Position numbers and translations under genes: made by a program. A model generated the notes under the pieces. That model was not told where the DNA came from. It worked only from the letters and a program-made list of their open reading frames with translations, and made no database searches. From Leptolinea sp. HRD-7 (GTDB lineage: Bacteria > Chloroflexota > Anaerolineae > Anaerolineales > Anaerolineaceae), in the NCBI GenBank assembly GCA_024363285.1, contig AP024710.1, positions 2,884,001 to 2,948,000 on the forward strand: a stretch of 64,000 bases of DNA. Direction: 5' to 3'. Position 1 is the first letter of the stretch; every line of letters starts with the position of its first letter. This document shows positions 1-8,410 of this stretch, in pieces.

Positions 1-2
1 TT

Positions 3-623
3 AACATGGAAAAAGTCACCTTTCATGGTGAGTTTATCCATGTAGATGGCATTGAACTTGATGTTGTTCATGGTCGCAAAGAACCGCGGAATGTTCCTAT
101 TATGATTGGCGCCACGGGTGACCAGATGATGGAATTAACCGGCGAGATTGCCGATGGGGTGGTTTTGAATTATTGTGTTGAACCGAAATATAACGAAAAA
201 GCCATGGATCTACTCCAAGCCGGCTTGAAGAAGTCAAACCGCACACTTGATGACTTCGATCGACCTCAATTGATCGTTTGCTCTGTCGACAACGATCACG
301 ACAAAGCGATCGACACTACTCGTGGTCTTCTTACCCAATACCTGGCGCAACAACCTCATATTGCTAAAGCTTCCGGTGTTTCAGAAGATGTTGTAAAAGA
401 AATCCAATCCATACTTGGCTGGCCTGCGACCAAAGAACAGATAAATAAAGCCAAACACTTGGTACCGGAAAAACTTATTCATGACATTACAGCTTCAGGA
501 ACTCCGGATGAAGCGCGAGCCAAGGTGGCAGAATACCGCAAATATGGGTGTACCTGCCCAATATTGTACCCGGTAGGTGGCGATGTGAAGCTCCTTATCG
601 ATACATTTGCCCAACAGATATAA
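3..623 (+). CDS. LLM-class flavin-dependent oxidoreductase, C-terminal part (5' truncated by window edge)
   Basis: The reading frame is open to the left window edge, so the N-terminus lies outside; about 206 residues are seen of a family usually near 320-340. The visible part has the luciferase-like / methylenetetrahydromethanopterin reductase-like signature '[23 protein letters not shown]' in pieces (the IGA-G strand, then the AELADG-like helix, here GEIADG). The C-terminus has the '[17 protein letters not shown]' motif common to F420- or FMN-dependent members. The substrate cannot be told. It ends 37 bp before the first Mo-hydroxylase gene on the same strand and may belong to that transcript. 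The ATG at 6 is probably an internal methionine. Confidence 0.8.
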   Translation, partial: NMEKVTFHGEFIHVDGIELDVVHGRKEPRNVPIMIGATGDQMMELTGEIADGVVLNYCVEPKYNEKAMDLLQAGLKKSNRTLDDFDRPQLIVCSVDNDHDKAIDTTRGLLTQYLAQQPHIAKASGVSEDVVKEIQSILGWPATKEQINKAKHLVPEKLIHDITASGTPDEARAKVAEYRKYGCTCPILYPVGGDVKLLIDTFAQQI

Positions 624-660
624 GTATTGAGTCTTTTATGGCTTAATGAAATGAGGTTTT

Positions 661-1437
661 ATGATCATTGAATATCATCGGCCTGAAACAATGGAGCAGG
701 CCAAGAAGTTACTCAGTCGTTCAAAACCACTGACGATTCCGCTTGGTGGCGGTACTCTGGTAAGCCATCCGTCTCAAGATCCGGTAGCCGTTGTCGACTT
801 ACAGGCATTAGGGTTGGATAAAATTAATAATGATGAATCAATTATTAAGATCGGAGCGATGGTCCGGTTGCAATCATTGGTTGAATCTTCGATTCTTCCT
901 GAAGGCCTTTCACATTCTGCTCGAAGAGAGACCAATATTAATATTCGCCGGGCAGCGACTATTGGCGGCCTTATGATGACTGCTGGAGGCAATTCGCCAT
1001 TACTGGGGTGTTTTCTTTCTTTGGATGCCAGGCTATACTGGGAACCCGGTGATAAATTTATTTATCTCTCAGAATGGATAGGCAAGAACCGAGAACAAAA
1101 ACCCGGTAAATTAATCACAAGTATTGAATTTACTCTTCCAGAGAGAATTCTATATGAAGATATTGCCCGGTCTGCCGAAGACCGTCCTATCGTCTATGTA
1201 GTTGCATCGATCTGGAAAACACAAGAGACAAGAGTTGTAGTGGGTGGTGCCGGAAAATATCCGGTTGTCGCTTCTGATAGTTCAAACAATCTATTCACAA
1301 AAATTTTTGACAGGCATGCGATATCTTCGATATTAGACAGATATGGATACGATGCCTATCAACAAGCGGCTATTCAAACCCTTATCGATCGAATCACCCC
1401 TCATAAGAGTATGTTTGGAAGAAAGGGGGATGAATGA
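661..1437 (+). CDS. Xanthine dehydrogenase-family FAD-binding (medium) subunit
   Basis: This 258-residue protein matches the FAD-binding domain of molybdenum hydroxylases (CoxM/XdhB type). It has the pyrophosphate-binding stretch PLGGGTLVS near residue 27 and the second FAD motif 'RRAATIGGLMMTAGG' near residues 97-111. The usual C-terminal CO-dehydrogenase flavoprotein domain is short or degenerate, because many medium subunits are near 285-300 residues. A GAGG lies 4 bp before the ATG. It overlaps the next gene (2Fe2S-Mo fusion) by 4 bp (ATGA), so the two are translationally coupled and should form one enzyme. In such enzymes this subunit passes electrons from the 2Fe-2S clusters to NAD or another acceptor. 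The substrate is unknown. Confidence 0.9.
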   Translation: MIIEYHRPETMEQAKKLLSRSKPLTIPLGGGTLVSHPSQDPVAVVDLQALGLDKINNDESIIKIGAMVRLQSLVESSILPEGLSHSARRETNINIRRAATIGGLMMTAGGNSPLLGCFLSLDARLYWEPGDKFIYLSEWIGKNREQKPGKLITSIEFTLPERILYEDIARSAEDRPIVYVVASIWKTQETRVVVGGAGKYPVVASDSSNNLFTKIFDRHAISSILDRYGYDAYQQAAIQTLIDRITPHKSMFGRKGDE

Positions 1438-4400
1438 TAAACCGTTTTTTGATAAATGGTATTGAAAAAGAATTTGAATATGAACCTGGTACAACCCTAT
1501 TGGCGTTGTTGCGAAGAGAAGGATATTTCGGAGCAAAATATGGCGGTTGTTCCGACGGAGAATGTGGCGCGTGCGCCATTTTACTCGATGGTGAACTGGT
1601 TAATTCTTGCATTTTGCTTGCAGCTCAGGCAGTTGGTCATACCATAGAGACAATTGAAGGCATCGGTGAACATCCGGAACAGGGATGGAAAAAAACAGAT
1701 GGTTTACACCCTATTCAAAAAGCTTTTGTTGAATCCGGAGCTATTCAATGTGGTTACTGTACACCTGCTCAGGTATTAGCAGCAAAATCGCTTCTTGAAC
1801 GAAATCTTCATCCTACAGAAGAAGAAATTCGTGAAGCCTTATCTGGAGTATTATGCCGTTGCACAGGGTATGTTAAGCCAGTTCAAGCTGTAATGAGAGC
1901 GGCAGCTATTCTTCGCGGTGAAAAAGTCCCGGAAATTGGCAGAGAGATTGAGACAGAAGAAACATGGTTATTCTCAAAGAGAAATAACGGTGATGCACCA
2001 GATGAATCTAACGCTGAAACACAGTCATCGATAACAACTCAAGTTACTCCAAAAGTCCAAATTTCATCCCAAACCCGGGAATACCATGCGGTCGGAAAAT
2101 CTGAACCCAAGTTGGATGCCGTAAAACTTGTTCAGGGTAAGCCAGCATTCGCAGCCGACATTGAATTGCGGGGGATGTTAATCGGTAAAATTTTACACAG
2201 TCCCGTAGCGCATGCGAAAATCAAAAGAATTGATGCCACAAAAGCTCGCGCTCTTAAAGGAGTCGCGGCAGTGTTAACCTGGCAGGATATTCCTCGAGTG
2301 GTTTATTCAACTGCCGGGCAATCAGATCCCATCCCTGGACCACTCGACATGTTTTCTCTCGACAACCGGGTACGTTTTGTCGGAGACCGTGTTGCTTTTG
2401 TGGCAGCTGAAACCAGTGAAATCGCTGACAAGGCTCTGAAATTGATTGAAGTGGAATATGAAGAGCTTACACCTGTTCTTGATTCACGATTGGCTATGGA
2501 AAAAGGTACCGTCAGAATCCATGAAGAGCCTGAATATGTAAATTTTGCCGATTCTGATCCGTCTATCAATCTTGCCGCTAAGATCCGAATTGATATCGGA
2601 GATGTGGAAAAAGGGTTTGCCGAAGCCGATCGAGTTTTTGAGTGCGAATACGACGTACAGAAAGTACAACAGGCCCATATTGAACCTCATGTGGTGGTGA
2701 CATATTGGGATGAAGATGACCGCCTGGTAATCCGAACATCCACCCAGGTGCCATTCCATGCACGCCGCATTCTGTCGCCGGTGCTCGGTCTTCCAATGAA
2801 ACGCATAAGAGTGATCAAACCTCGGGTAGGCGGGGGATTTGGCGGAAAACAAGAAATTTTGATCGAGGATGTAGCCGCGCACCTGACTATAGCGACAAAA
2901 CGCCCTGTTCTGGTTGAATTAACGCGCGAGGAAGAATTTATTGCCTCTCGGTCACGCCATCCGATGCGTATTCGTATGAAAACGGGTGTCAAAAATGACG
3001 GCACCATCACAGCCAATGAGATGTATGCGCTTTCGGATACCGGCGCTTACGGGTGTCATGCGCTTACTGTTACCGGTAATACGGGGCAAAAATCGATGGC
3101 CCTGTATGTTGGTGATGGTGAATATCGAAAAAATCCGAATATCCGGTTCTATGCTGACGTCGTTTACACAAATCATCCCCCGGCGGGCGCGTTTCGTGGA
3201 TATGGTGTTCCTCAGGGCTTTTTCCCGGTTGAACGTCATATGGAAAAAATAGCCAGAGCATTAAAGCTTGATCCGATCGAGTTTCGAATGAAAAACGCAG
3301 TCCGCGCGGGAGAATTGCATCCTTTCAGCACCTCCTGGAGCGAAGGACGTGAACCTCGACCTGAAATTATTTATACAGTTGGATTAGAAGAATGTGTCAA
3401 ACAAGGTATGAATGTTATTGGATGGAAAGAAAAATATAATAATCCTTCCTGGCATTCTGTTGAAGGTAAACCCCATTTGCGCCGCGGGATTGGCATAGCA
3501 ACTGTAATGCAGGGAACAGCTATACCTTATCTGGATATGGGTGGTGCAAGTATTAAATTAAATGACGACGGTTCATTTAATCTTCTGGTTGGCGCTACTG
3601 ACCTGGGTACCGGGTCTGATACAGTTCTAGCCCAAATGGCTGCTGAAGTCTTAGGCGTACCTACAGAAGATATTATTTGCTACTCATCCGATACAGACAT
3701 GACACCCTTTGATGTTGGCGCCTACGCGTCCAGCACAACTTACATTTCCGGTGCGGCAGTAGTAAAAGCGGCTGAACAGGTCGCTGAAAAAATAAAACAG
3801 AGAGCAATAACCATGCTTTCAGCAAACAATATCGAACAACCATTATCAACGGCAGATATAGTTCTGGCGGATAGAAAAGCTACCACCGCGGATGGAAGAA
3901 GTGTAACAATCAGAGAAATTGCTTTCAATTCGCTGCACCATGAAAATCAGGAACAGATCATGGGAGTAGCCTCGTATGTGTCGCCCTCATCACCACCACC
4001 ATTTGCCGCGCAATTTGCCGAAGTCACTGTTGACATCAAAACCGGAAAGATCGATGTAGATAATCTTGTCATGGCGGTTGATTCCGGCGTCATAGTTAAT
4101 CCTTTAGCCGCAACAGGACAGATAGAAGGTGGTATGACACAGGCATTGGGATATGCGGTTTGTGAAGAAATGCGGTATGACAGACAAGGTAAGTCTCTGG
4201 ACACCGATTTCATCCAATACCATATTTTCCGCGCGAATGAAATGCCCAAAATGGATGCTTTGTTTGTGGAATCGTATGAGCCGTCACATCCCTTCGGGGT
4301 AAAAGCGGTTGCCGAAATTCCTTTGGATGGCGTTGCGCCGGCAATAGGGAATGCCATTCTCGATGCATGCGGGGTGGATATCGACAGTCTGCCGATCACT

Positions 4401-4445
4401 CCTGACAAGGTTTATTTCAAATTACAAGAACTGAATAAGGATTAG
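1434..4445 (+). CDS. Molybdenum hydroxylase, fused 2Fe-2S and molybdopterin subunits
   Basis: The protein has 1003 residues and joins what are usually two subunits. Residues 1-160 hold the 2Fe-2S domain: plant-type cluster cysteines C39, C44, C47 and C59, then CGYC (106-109) and CRC (141-143). A low-complexity linker covers about residues 165-215. The Mo part follows, with an a/b hammerhead domain at about 220-330 and the cofactor-binding domain to the end, including RVGGGFGGK and a Glu at 961 in a GVKAVAEIP segment placed like the catalytic Glu of xanthine dehydrogenase. It starts inside the FAD-subunit stop codon and ends directly before the pyrophosphatase gene. The reaction is hydroxylation of a purine or other N-heterocycle or aldehyde. 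The neighbouring YqeB/YqeC genes suggest a purine-type or selenium-dependent enzyme, but the substrate is not shown. Confidence 0.92.
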   Translation: MINRFLINGIEKEFEYEPGTTLLALLRREGYFGAKYGGCSDGECGACAILLDGELVNSCILLAAQAVGHTIETIEGIGEHPEQGWKKTDGLHPIQKAFVESGAIQCGYCTPAQVLAAKSLLERNLHPTEEEIREALSGVLCRCTGYVKPVQAVMRAAAILRGEKVPEIGREIETEETWLFSKRNNGDAPDESNAETQSSITTQVTPKVQISSQTREYHAVGKSEPKLDAVKLVQGKPAFAADIELRGMLIGKILHSPVAHAKIKRIDATKARALKGVAAVLTWQDIPRVVYSTAGQSDPIPGPLDMFSLDNRVRFVGDRVAFVAAETSEIADKALKLIEVEYEELTPVLDSRLAMEKGTVRIHEEPEYVNFADSDPSINLAAKIRIDIGDVEKGFAEADRVFECEYDVQKVQQAHIEPHVVVTYWDEDDRLVIRTSTQVPFHARRILSPVLGLPMKRIRVIKPRVGGGFGGKQEILIEDVAAHLTIATKRPVLVELTREEEFIASRSRHPMRIRMKTGVKNDGTITANEMYALSDTGAYGCHALTVTGNTGQKSMALYVGDGEYRKNPNIRFYADVVYTNHPPAGAFRGYGVPQGFFPVERHMEKIARALKLDPIEFRMKNAVRAGELHPFSTSWSEGREPRPEIIYTVGLEECVKQGMNVIGWKEKYNNPSWHSVEGKPHLRRGIGIATVMQGTAIPYLDMGGASIKLNDDGSFNLLVGATDLGTGSDTVLAQMAAEVLGVPTEDIICYSSDTDMTPFDVGAYASSTTYISGAAVVKAAEQVAEKIKQRAITMLSANNIEQPLSTADIVLADRKATTADGRSVTIREIAFNSLHHENQEQIMGVASYVSPSSPPPFAAQFAEVTVDIKTGKIDVDNLVMAVDSGVIVNPLAATGQIEGGMTQALGYAVCEEMRYDRQGKSLDTDFIQYHIFRANEMPKMDALFVESYEPSHPFGVKAVAEIPLDGVAPAIGNAILDACGVDIDSLPITPDKVYFKLQELNKD

Positions 4446-5795
4446 ATGTCTGCTGAAAGGATTTATGTAATTGGCCATGTAAATCCGGATACCGATTCAA
4501 TCGCGTCTGCCGTTGGATATGCCTGGCTTCTGAAGGAGCGGGATGGTAAAGATGTCGTTCCAGCGCGTGCCGGTGCAATCAATCCGCAAACAACCTGGGT
4601 GCTGCAATTCACGGGAATTGAGACACCAATACTGATACCTGACGCCTCTCCTAAATTTGAATCTGTTACCCGCCGGTTGGATTCCACAAGCCCTGATCAT
4701 CCTCTGCGTGATGCCTGGTCAATATCATCCCGCACAGGTGGTATTGCTCCTGTAATTAACCCAGACGGAACTCCCTATGGTTTGATCACGGGACGCAGCC
4801 TCTTAAAGCATTTAACCAGCCTGGTGGGACCTCAGAAATTCAAGAGAGACATGCTTCTGAGTGAAATATTGGATCTACCGGCCAAAGATGCGGCTGATCC
4901 CAGTGTTCCCTGTTTTCATTCGTCCTGGAGGATTAGAGACCTGCTAAACCGGGTTTTACGCGAAGAAGGAGATGACTATTTAGTAGTGGATGAAAATAAT
5001 CACTACATTGGTGTTTGCCGACAGCGTGATTTGCTTAATCCTCCTCGAATGAAAATTATTCTGGTCGACCATAATGAACCACAGCAGGCTTTAGGATCTT
5101 TACAAGAAGCAGACCTCCTGGAAATTCTAGATCATCATAGATTGGGTAATTCACAGACTCATATCCCTATCCGTTTCACAGTTGATGTAGTGGGTAGCAC
5201 AAGCACATTGGTTTGCGAGCGAATAGAAGATGCCGGCCTTAGCGCTCCGCCTCCTATTGCGGCTTTGTTGTTGGCCGGCTTGCTATCAGACACATTAATT
5301 TTTACATCCCCAACAACATCCGAGAGAGATCATCAGGCTGGCGCGAAACTATCTCGATGGGCCTTTTCATCAGGCACCCCATTTGCTAACGAGACAATGG
5401 AATCATTCGGACAAAAAGTATTAAGCGCCGGATCCGGTCTTCGGACCAGACCTGCCAGTGAAGTAGTACAAACTGATATGAAAGTATATACATCTGAGCC
5501 ATACCATTTTGCCATTTCTCAAGCGGAAGTCAGCGATATGGTCGAGGTTTCTGACCACATTTCGGAATTACAAAAATCGCTTGAAGATTTACAAGCGGCA
5601 AAAGGACTGGATTTTGCTGTTTTAATGATCACTGATGTTGTTGGTGGTTCAAGCCGATTACTTATGGTGAATTCTCCTCCAGCATTAGCCGGGTTACCCT
5701 ATAAACCGGTCTCAGATGGAACATGGCTGGCTGAAGGAATTGTTTCCCGGAAAAAGCAATTATTACCGGTAATTCTTGGAATGTTGGAACGATGA
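4446..5795 (+). CDS. CBS-domain family II (DHH/DHHA2) inorganic pyrophosphatase
   Basis: This 449-residue DHH-family enzyme resembles manganese-dependent family II pyrophosphatases with a regulatory insert. Metal-ligand motifs are GHVNPDTDS (H11, D15, D17), VDHNE (D208) and DHH (229-231). The region between the first and second motifs, about residues 70-195, carries two CBS-like segments ('GLITGRSLL' and 'YIGVCRQRDLL'), as in nucleotide-regulated CBS-pyrophosphatases. The C-terminal DHHA2 part runs from about 300. It starts directly after the stop of the Mo subunit and overlaps xdhC by 4 bp, so it sits inside the Mo-hydroxylase operon. It should hydrolyse PPi. The MocA-like cytidylyltransferases encoded downstream release PPi, which would fit its placement (inference). 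Another DHH phosphoesterase activity is possible. Confidence 0.82.
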   Translation: MSAERIYVIGHVNPDTDSIASAVGYAWLLKERDGKDVVPARAGAINPQTTWVLQFTGIETPILIPDASPKFESVTRRLDSTSPDHPLRDAWSISSRTGGIAPVINPDGTPYGLITGRSLLKHLTSLVGPQKFKRDMLLSEILDLPAKDAADPSVPCFHSSWRIRDLLNRVLREEGDDYLVVDENNHYIGVCRQRDLLNPPRMKIILVDHNEPQQALGSLQEADLLEILDHHRLGNSQTHIPIRFTVDVVGSTSTLVCERIEDAGLSAPPPIAALLLAGLLSDTLIFTSPTTSERDHQAGAKLSRWAFSSGTPFANETMESFGQKVLSAGSGLRTRPASEVVQTDMKVYTSEPYHFAISQAEVSDMVEVSDHISELQKSLEDLQAAKGLDFAVLMITDVVGGSSRLLMVNSPPALAGLPYKPVSDGTWLAEGIVSRKKQLLPVILGMLER

Positions 5796-6589
5796 ACGAT
5801 CAGATATATAAAAAAATCAACGATATTCTGGAAACCGGGGTTTCGGCGGCACTTTGCACAATAATATCAAGCTCTGGTTCAGCTCCCCGGCATGAAGGTA
5901 CGAAGATGCTGGTTGTGTCAGATGGCAGCTTTATTGGAACCGTCGGTGGTGGCACAATTGAAGATCAGGTCTTTCAGGAAGCATTTAATACGATACTGAC
6001 CAGAAAACCAAGAGTATTGAATTATTCCATGGTAGATCCTAATCGAGGAGACCCAGGAGTTTGCGGAGGGACCGTGGAAATCTTTGTTGAACCAATTTTG
6101 CCCAAAGCGAAAATTATCATCATTGGTGGGGGGCATGTAGGTAAAGCTCTGTCTCGTCAGGCAAAGTTCCTTGGCTACCAGGTGGCCATTTCAGATGACC
6201 GACCGGAATTTTGTACACCGGATGCTAACCCGGATGCTGATGAATTCTTTCCCTGTCAAATGAGTGATCTAATTAATCACACAAAAATAACAGATTCCAC
6301 GTATATTATTCTTACAACTCGCGGTTCAAATATTGACGTAGAAGGACTTGCTCCATTGCTGGAAACCCCTGCGGCATTTATCGGTGTGATCGGGTCAAAG
6401 AGGCGTTGGGCTTTTACCAAAAAAGGATTATTGGAAAAAGGTGTACCAGAAGAAGTAATATCAAAAGTGCATTCTCCAATTGGAATAGAATTAAATGCTG
6501 AAACCCCGGAGGAAATTGCGGTTTCAATTATGGCTGAGATCATCATGCTGCGAAATGGTGGCAGCGGCAAATTAATGAATGAAAACTAG
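5792..6589 (+). CDS. xdhC: XdhC/CoxI-family molybdenum cofactor maturation protein
   Basis: The 265-residue protein has both XdhC domains. The N-terminal XdhC_CoxI part includes 'SSSGSAPRHEGTKMLV', 'GTVGGGTIE' and a CGG motif (PGVCGGTVEIFVEP). The C-terminal Rossmann part has 'IIIIGGGHVGKALSRQA', 'SDDRPEF' and 'IGVIGSKRR'. Family members bind molybdenum cofactor, take part in its sulfuration and deliver it to xanthine dehydrogenase-family apoenzymes. The gene overlaps the pyrophosphatase gene by 4 bp upstream and ends 10 bp before the start of the next Mo-hydroxylase subunit gene. That position between the two enzymes suggests it may serve both. Confidence 0.92.
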   Translation: MNDQIYKKINDILETGVSAALCTIISSSGSAPRHEGTKMLVVSDGSFIGTVGGGTIEDQVFQEAFNTILTRKPRVLNYSMVDPNRGDPGVCGGTVEIFVEPILPKAKIIIIGGGHVGKALSRQAKFLGYQVAISDDRPEFCTPDANPDADEFFPCQMSDLINHTKITDSTYIILTTRGSNIDVEGLAPLLETPAAFIGVIGSKRRWAFTKKGLLEKGVPEEVISKVHSPIGIELNAETPEEIAVSIMAEIIMLRNGGSGKLMNEN

Positions 6590-6599
6590 AGGTGCCGTT

Positions 6600-8015
6600 A
6601 TGTGGGAATCTTATTACAACGTTGATACGATGGAAAAAGCAACCAGTCTTCTAGCCGAAATTGGTTCGGCTGCAAGAATCGTTGCCGGAGCTACGGATCT
6701 TATACTTGAGCTGGAAAGAGGTCAACGTAAAGGAACCTCGACACTGATAGATATTAGCCGTGTCCCCAATCAAAACTTAATAACGGAAGATGAGTCCAGG
6801 ATAATTCATCTGGGACCTATGGTAACCCACAACGATTGTGTTAATTCATCTCTGCTTGAGGAAAAGGCTTTACCTCTCGTACTTGCCTGCTGGCAGGTGG
6901 GGTCTCCTCAAATTCGCAATCGCGGGACAATTGCGGGGAACCTGATTACCGGGTCTCCGGCAAACGATTGTATCTCTCCTTTGATGGCAATGAATGCCTG
7001 TGTAATTCTTCAAAGCATAAGAGGTAAGAGGTCGGTCAATCTGCAAGATTTCTATACAGGTGTTAGAAAAACAGTAATGCAACCGGATGAAGTGCTTGTT
7101 GATATTCAATTTCCAGCGATGAAGTCAAGCATGAAGGGTGTCTATTTAAAAAGTGCTTTACGCAAAGCACAGGCGATTTCTGTAGTCAACGCCAGTATTA
7201 TCCTGGAATTCTCCGGAGAGACAGTCAAAAAAGCGAGTATTACACTTGGGGCCGTGGCACCAAAAATTATTCACGCAGAAAATGCTGAAGGGTTTCTAGC
7301 GGGTAAGACCCTGTCATCCGCAGTAATAGCTGAAACCGCAAAGCTGGCTAATGCGGCCGCTCGTCCAATAGATGATGTGCGAGGATCTGCTTCATACCGT
7401 TCTTATACTGTCGGCATATTGGTAAAACATGGATTAGAAAGAATTGCAAATCATACAGAAGCGGAAGGTTTGTTACTTGAACCTCCACTGCTAGATACCG
7501 GAACGGATATGTGGAAAAACAATGAATTTTACGGTGGTATTGATAAGTCAAGTCCCATAATAACTACAATCAATGGGGAGAAACGCACAATCTATTCCGG
7601 GCAACATAAAACCCTCCTTCGATTTTTACGTGAAGATGCCGGTTTGACCGGAACAAAAGAAGGATGTGGTGAAGGCGAGTGTGGTGCCTGTACCATTCAC
7701 CTGGATGGGAAAGCCGTGATGGCATGCATGGTTCCGGCACCGAGAGCACATGGAGCACAAATCACCACAATAGAAGGCATTGGCGATAGAGATGGCCAAT
7801 TGCACCCTGTTCAACAAGCATTTGTAGAAGAGGGTGCAGTACAATGCGGATATTGCACGCCTGGATTTGTGATGTCTTCTGTCAAACTTTTGGAAGAAAA
7901 AAAACACCCTGACGAAATTCAAATAAAACATGCCCTTACCGGAAATCTTTGCCGATGTACCGGTTATTACAAAATAATAAAAGCTGTTGAAAAAGCAGCA
8001 GAAAAGATGGCATAG
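6600..8015 (+). CDS. Molybdenum hydroxylase, fused FAD-binding and 2Fe-2S subunits
   Basis: From the chosen start the protein has 471 residues. Residues 1 to about 285 are the FAD-binding medium subunit ('IVAGATDLILELERG', 'QIRNRGTIAGNLITGSPAND') with its CO-dehydrogenase flavoprotein C-terminal domain. After a linker, residues about 315-471 are the 2Fe-2S small subunit, with cysteines from C356 (GCGEGECGAC), CGYC at 416-419 and CRC at 451-453. The ATG at 6600 has AGAGG 7 bp upstream (6588-6592) and gives the expected MWESYYNV N-terminus. An upstream in-frame ATG at 6579 would overlap xdhC and is less likely. The fusion is the reciprocal of the one in the first enzyme. Its Mo partner is the gene at 8411. 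Confidence 0.92.
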   Translation: MWESYYNVDTMEKATSLLAEIGSAARIVAGATDLILELERGQRKGTSTLIDISRVPNQNLITEDESRIIHLGPMVTHNDCVNSSLLEEKALPLVLACWQVGSPQIRNRGTIAGNLITGSPANDCISPLMAMNACVILQSIRGKRSVNLQDFYTGVRKTVMQPDEVLVDIQFPAMKSSMKGVYLKSALRKAQAISVVNASIILEFSGETVKKASITLGAVAPKIIHAENAEGFLAGKTLSSAVIAETAKLANAAARPIDDVRGSASYRSYTVGILVKHGLERIANHTEAEGLLLEPPLLDTGTDMWKNNEFYGGIDKSSPIITTINGEKRTIYSGQHKTLLRFLREDAGLTGTKEGCGEGECGACTIHLDGKAVMACMVPAPRAHGAQITTIEGIGDRDGQLHPVQQAFVEEGAVQCGYCTPGFVMSSVKLLEEKKHPDEIQIKHALTGNLCRCTGYYKIIKAVEKAAEKMA

Positions 8016-8016
8016 A

Positions 8017-8382
8017 ATGGGAAAATACGAATCATACAACGCGCATAAACCAAAACCAAAGAAAAGGGAAATTCATCCTATTTGGAGGGGAGTTGGTTTT
8101 ATTTTGATCATTCTCATTCCCGCTCTTTCCTATGTTGGGTCTCTTCTTTTTCTTGAAGAAAATTCAAAAAATGGTTGGTTCCCGATTCCACGTGATCTGA
8201 TTTCTCCATATGTTGAGCCTATGTTTTACATAAAGATCATATTAACCATCGTCTTTATGTTTATTTTTTATGCCATATTTCTATTTATCACAGCACTGAT
8301 TACTCGGGTCATCGCTCCGCCTAGATATGGCGTTTATGATGTTCCCCCTCAGGCATTTCGCGGCAAACGAAAATCCAGATAA
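8017..8382 (+). CDS. Small two-helix membrane protein, function unknown
   Basis: I do not recognise this 121-residue protein. It has a basic N-terminus rich in Lys, Pro and Tyr, a hydrophobic helix near residues 26-46, a second one near 70-100, and a basic Pro/Arg-rich tail. Both ends would face the cytoplasm if the positive-inside rule holds. The ATG at 8017 follows the stop of the FAD-2Fe2S gene by 1 bp; an in-frame ATG at 7987 lies inside that gene and is less likely. It sits between the two subunit genes of one Mo hydroxylase, which suggests it is co-transcribed. A role in membrane attachment is possible, but nothing in the sequence proves it. Confidence 0.65.
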   Translation: MGKYESYNAHKPKPKKREIHPIWRGVGFILIILIPALSYVGSLLFLEENSKNGWFPIPRDLISPYVEPMFYIKIILTIVFMFIFYAIFLFITALITRVIAPPRYGVYDVPPQAFRGKRKSR

Positions 8383-8410
8383 TCACAGGTCTCTTTAGAG
8401 GAGCAACTAT

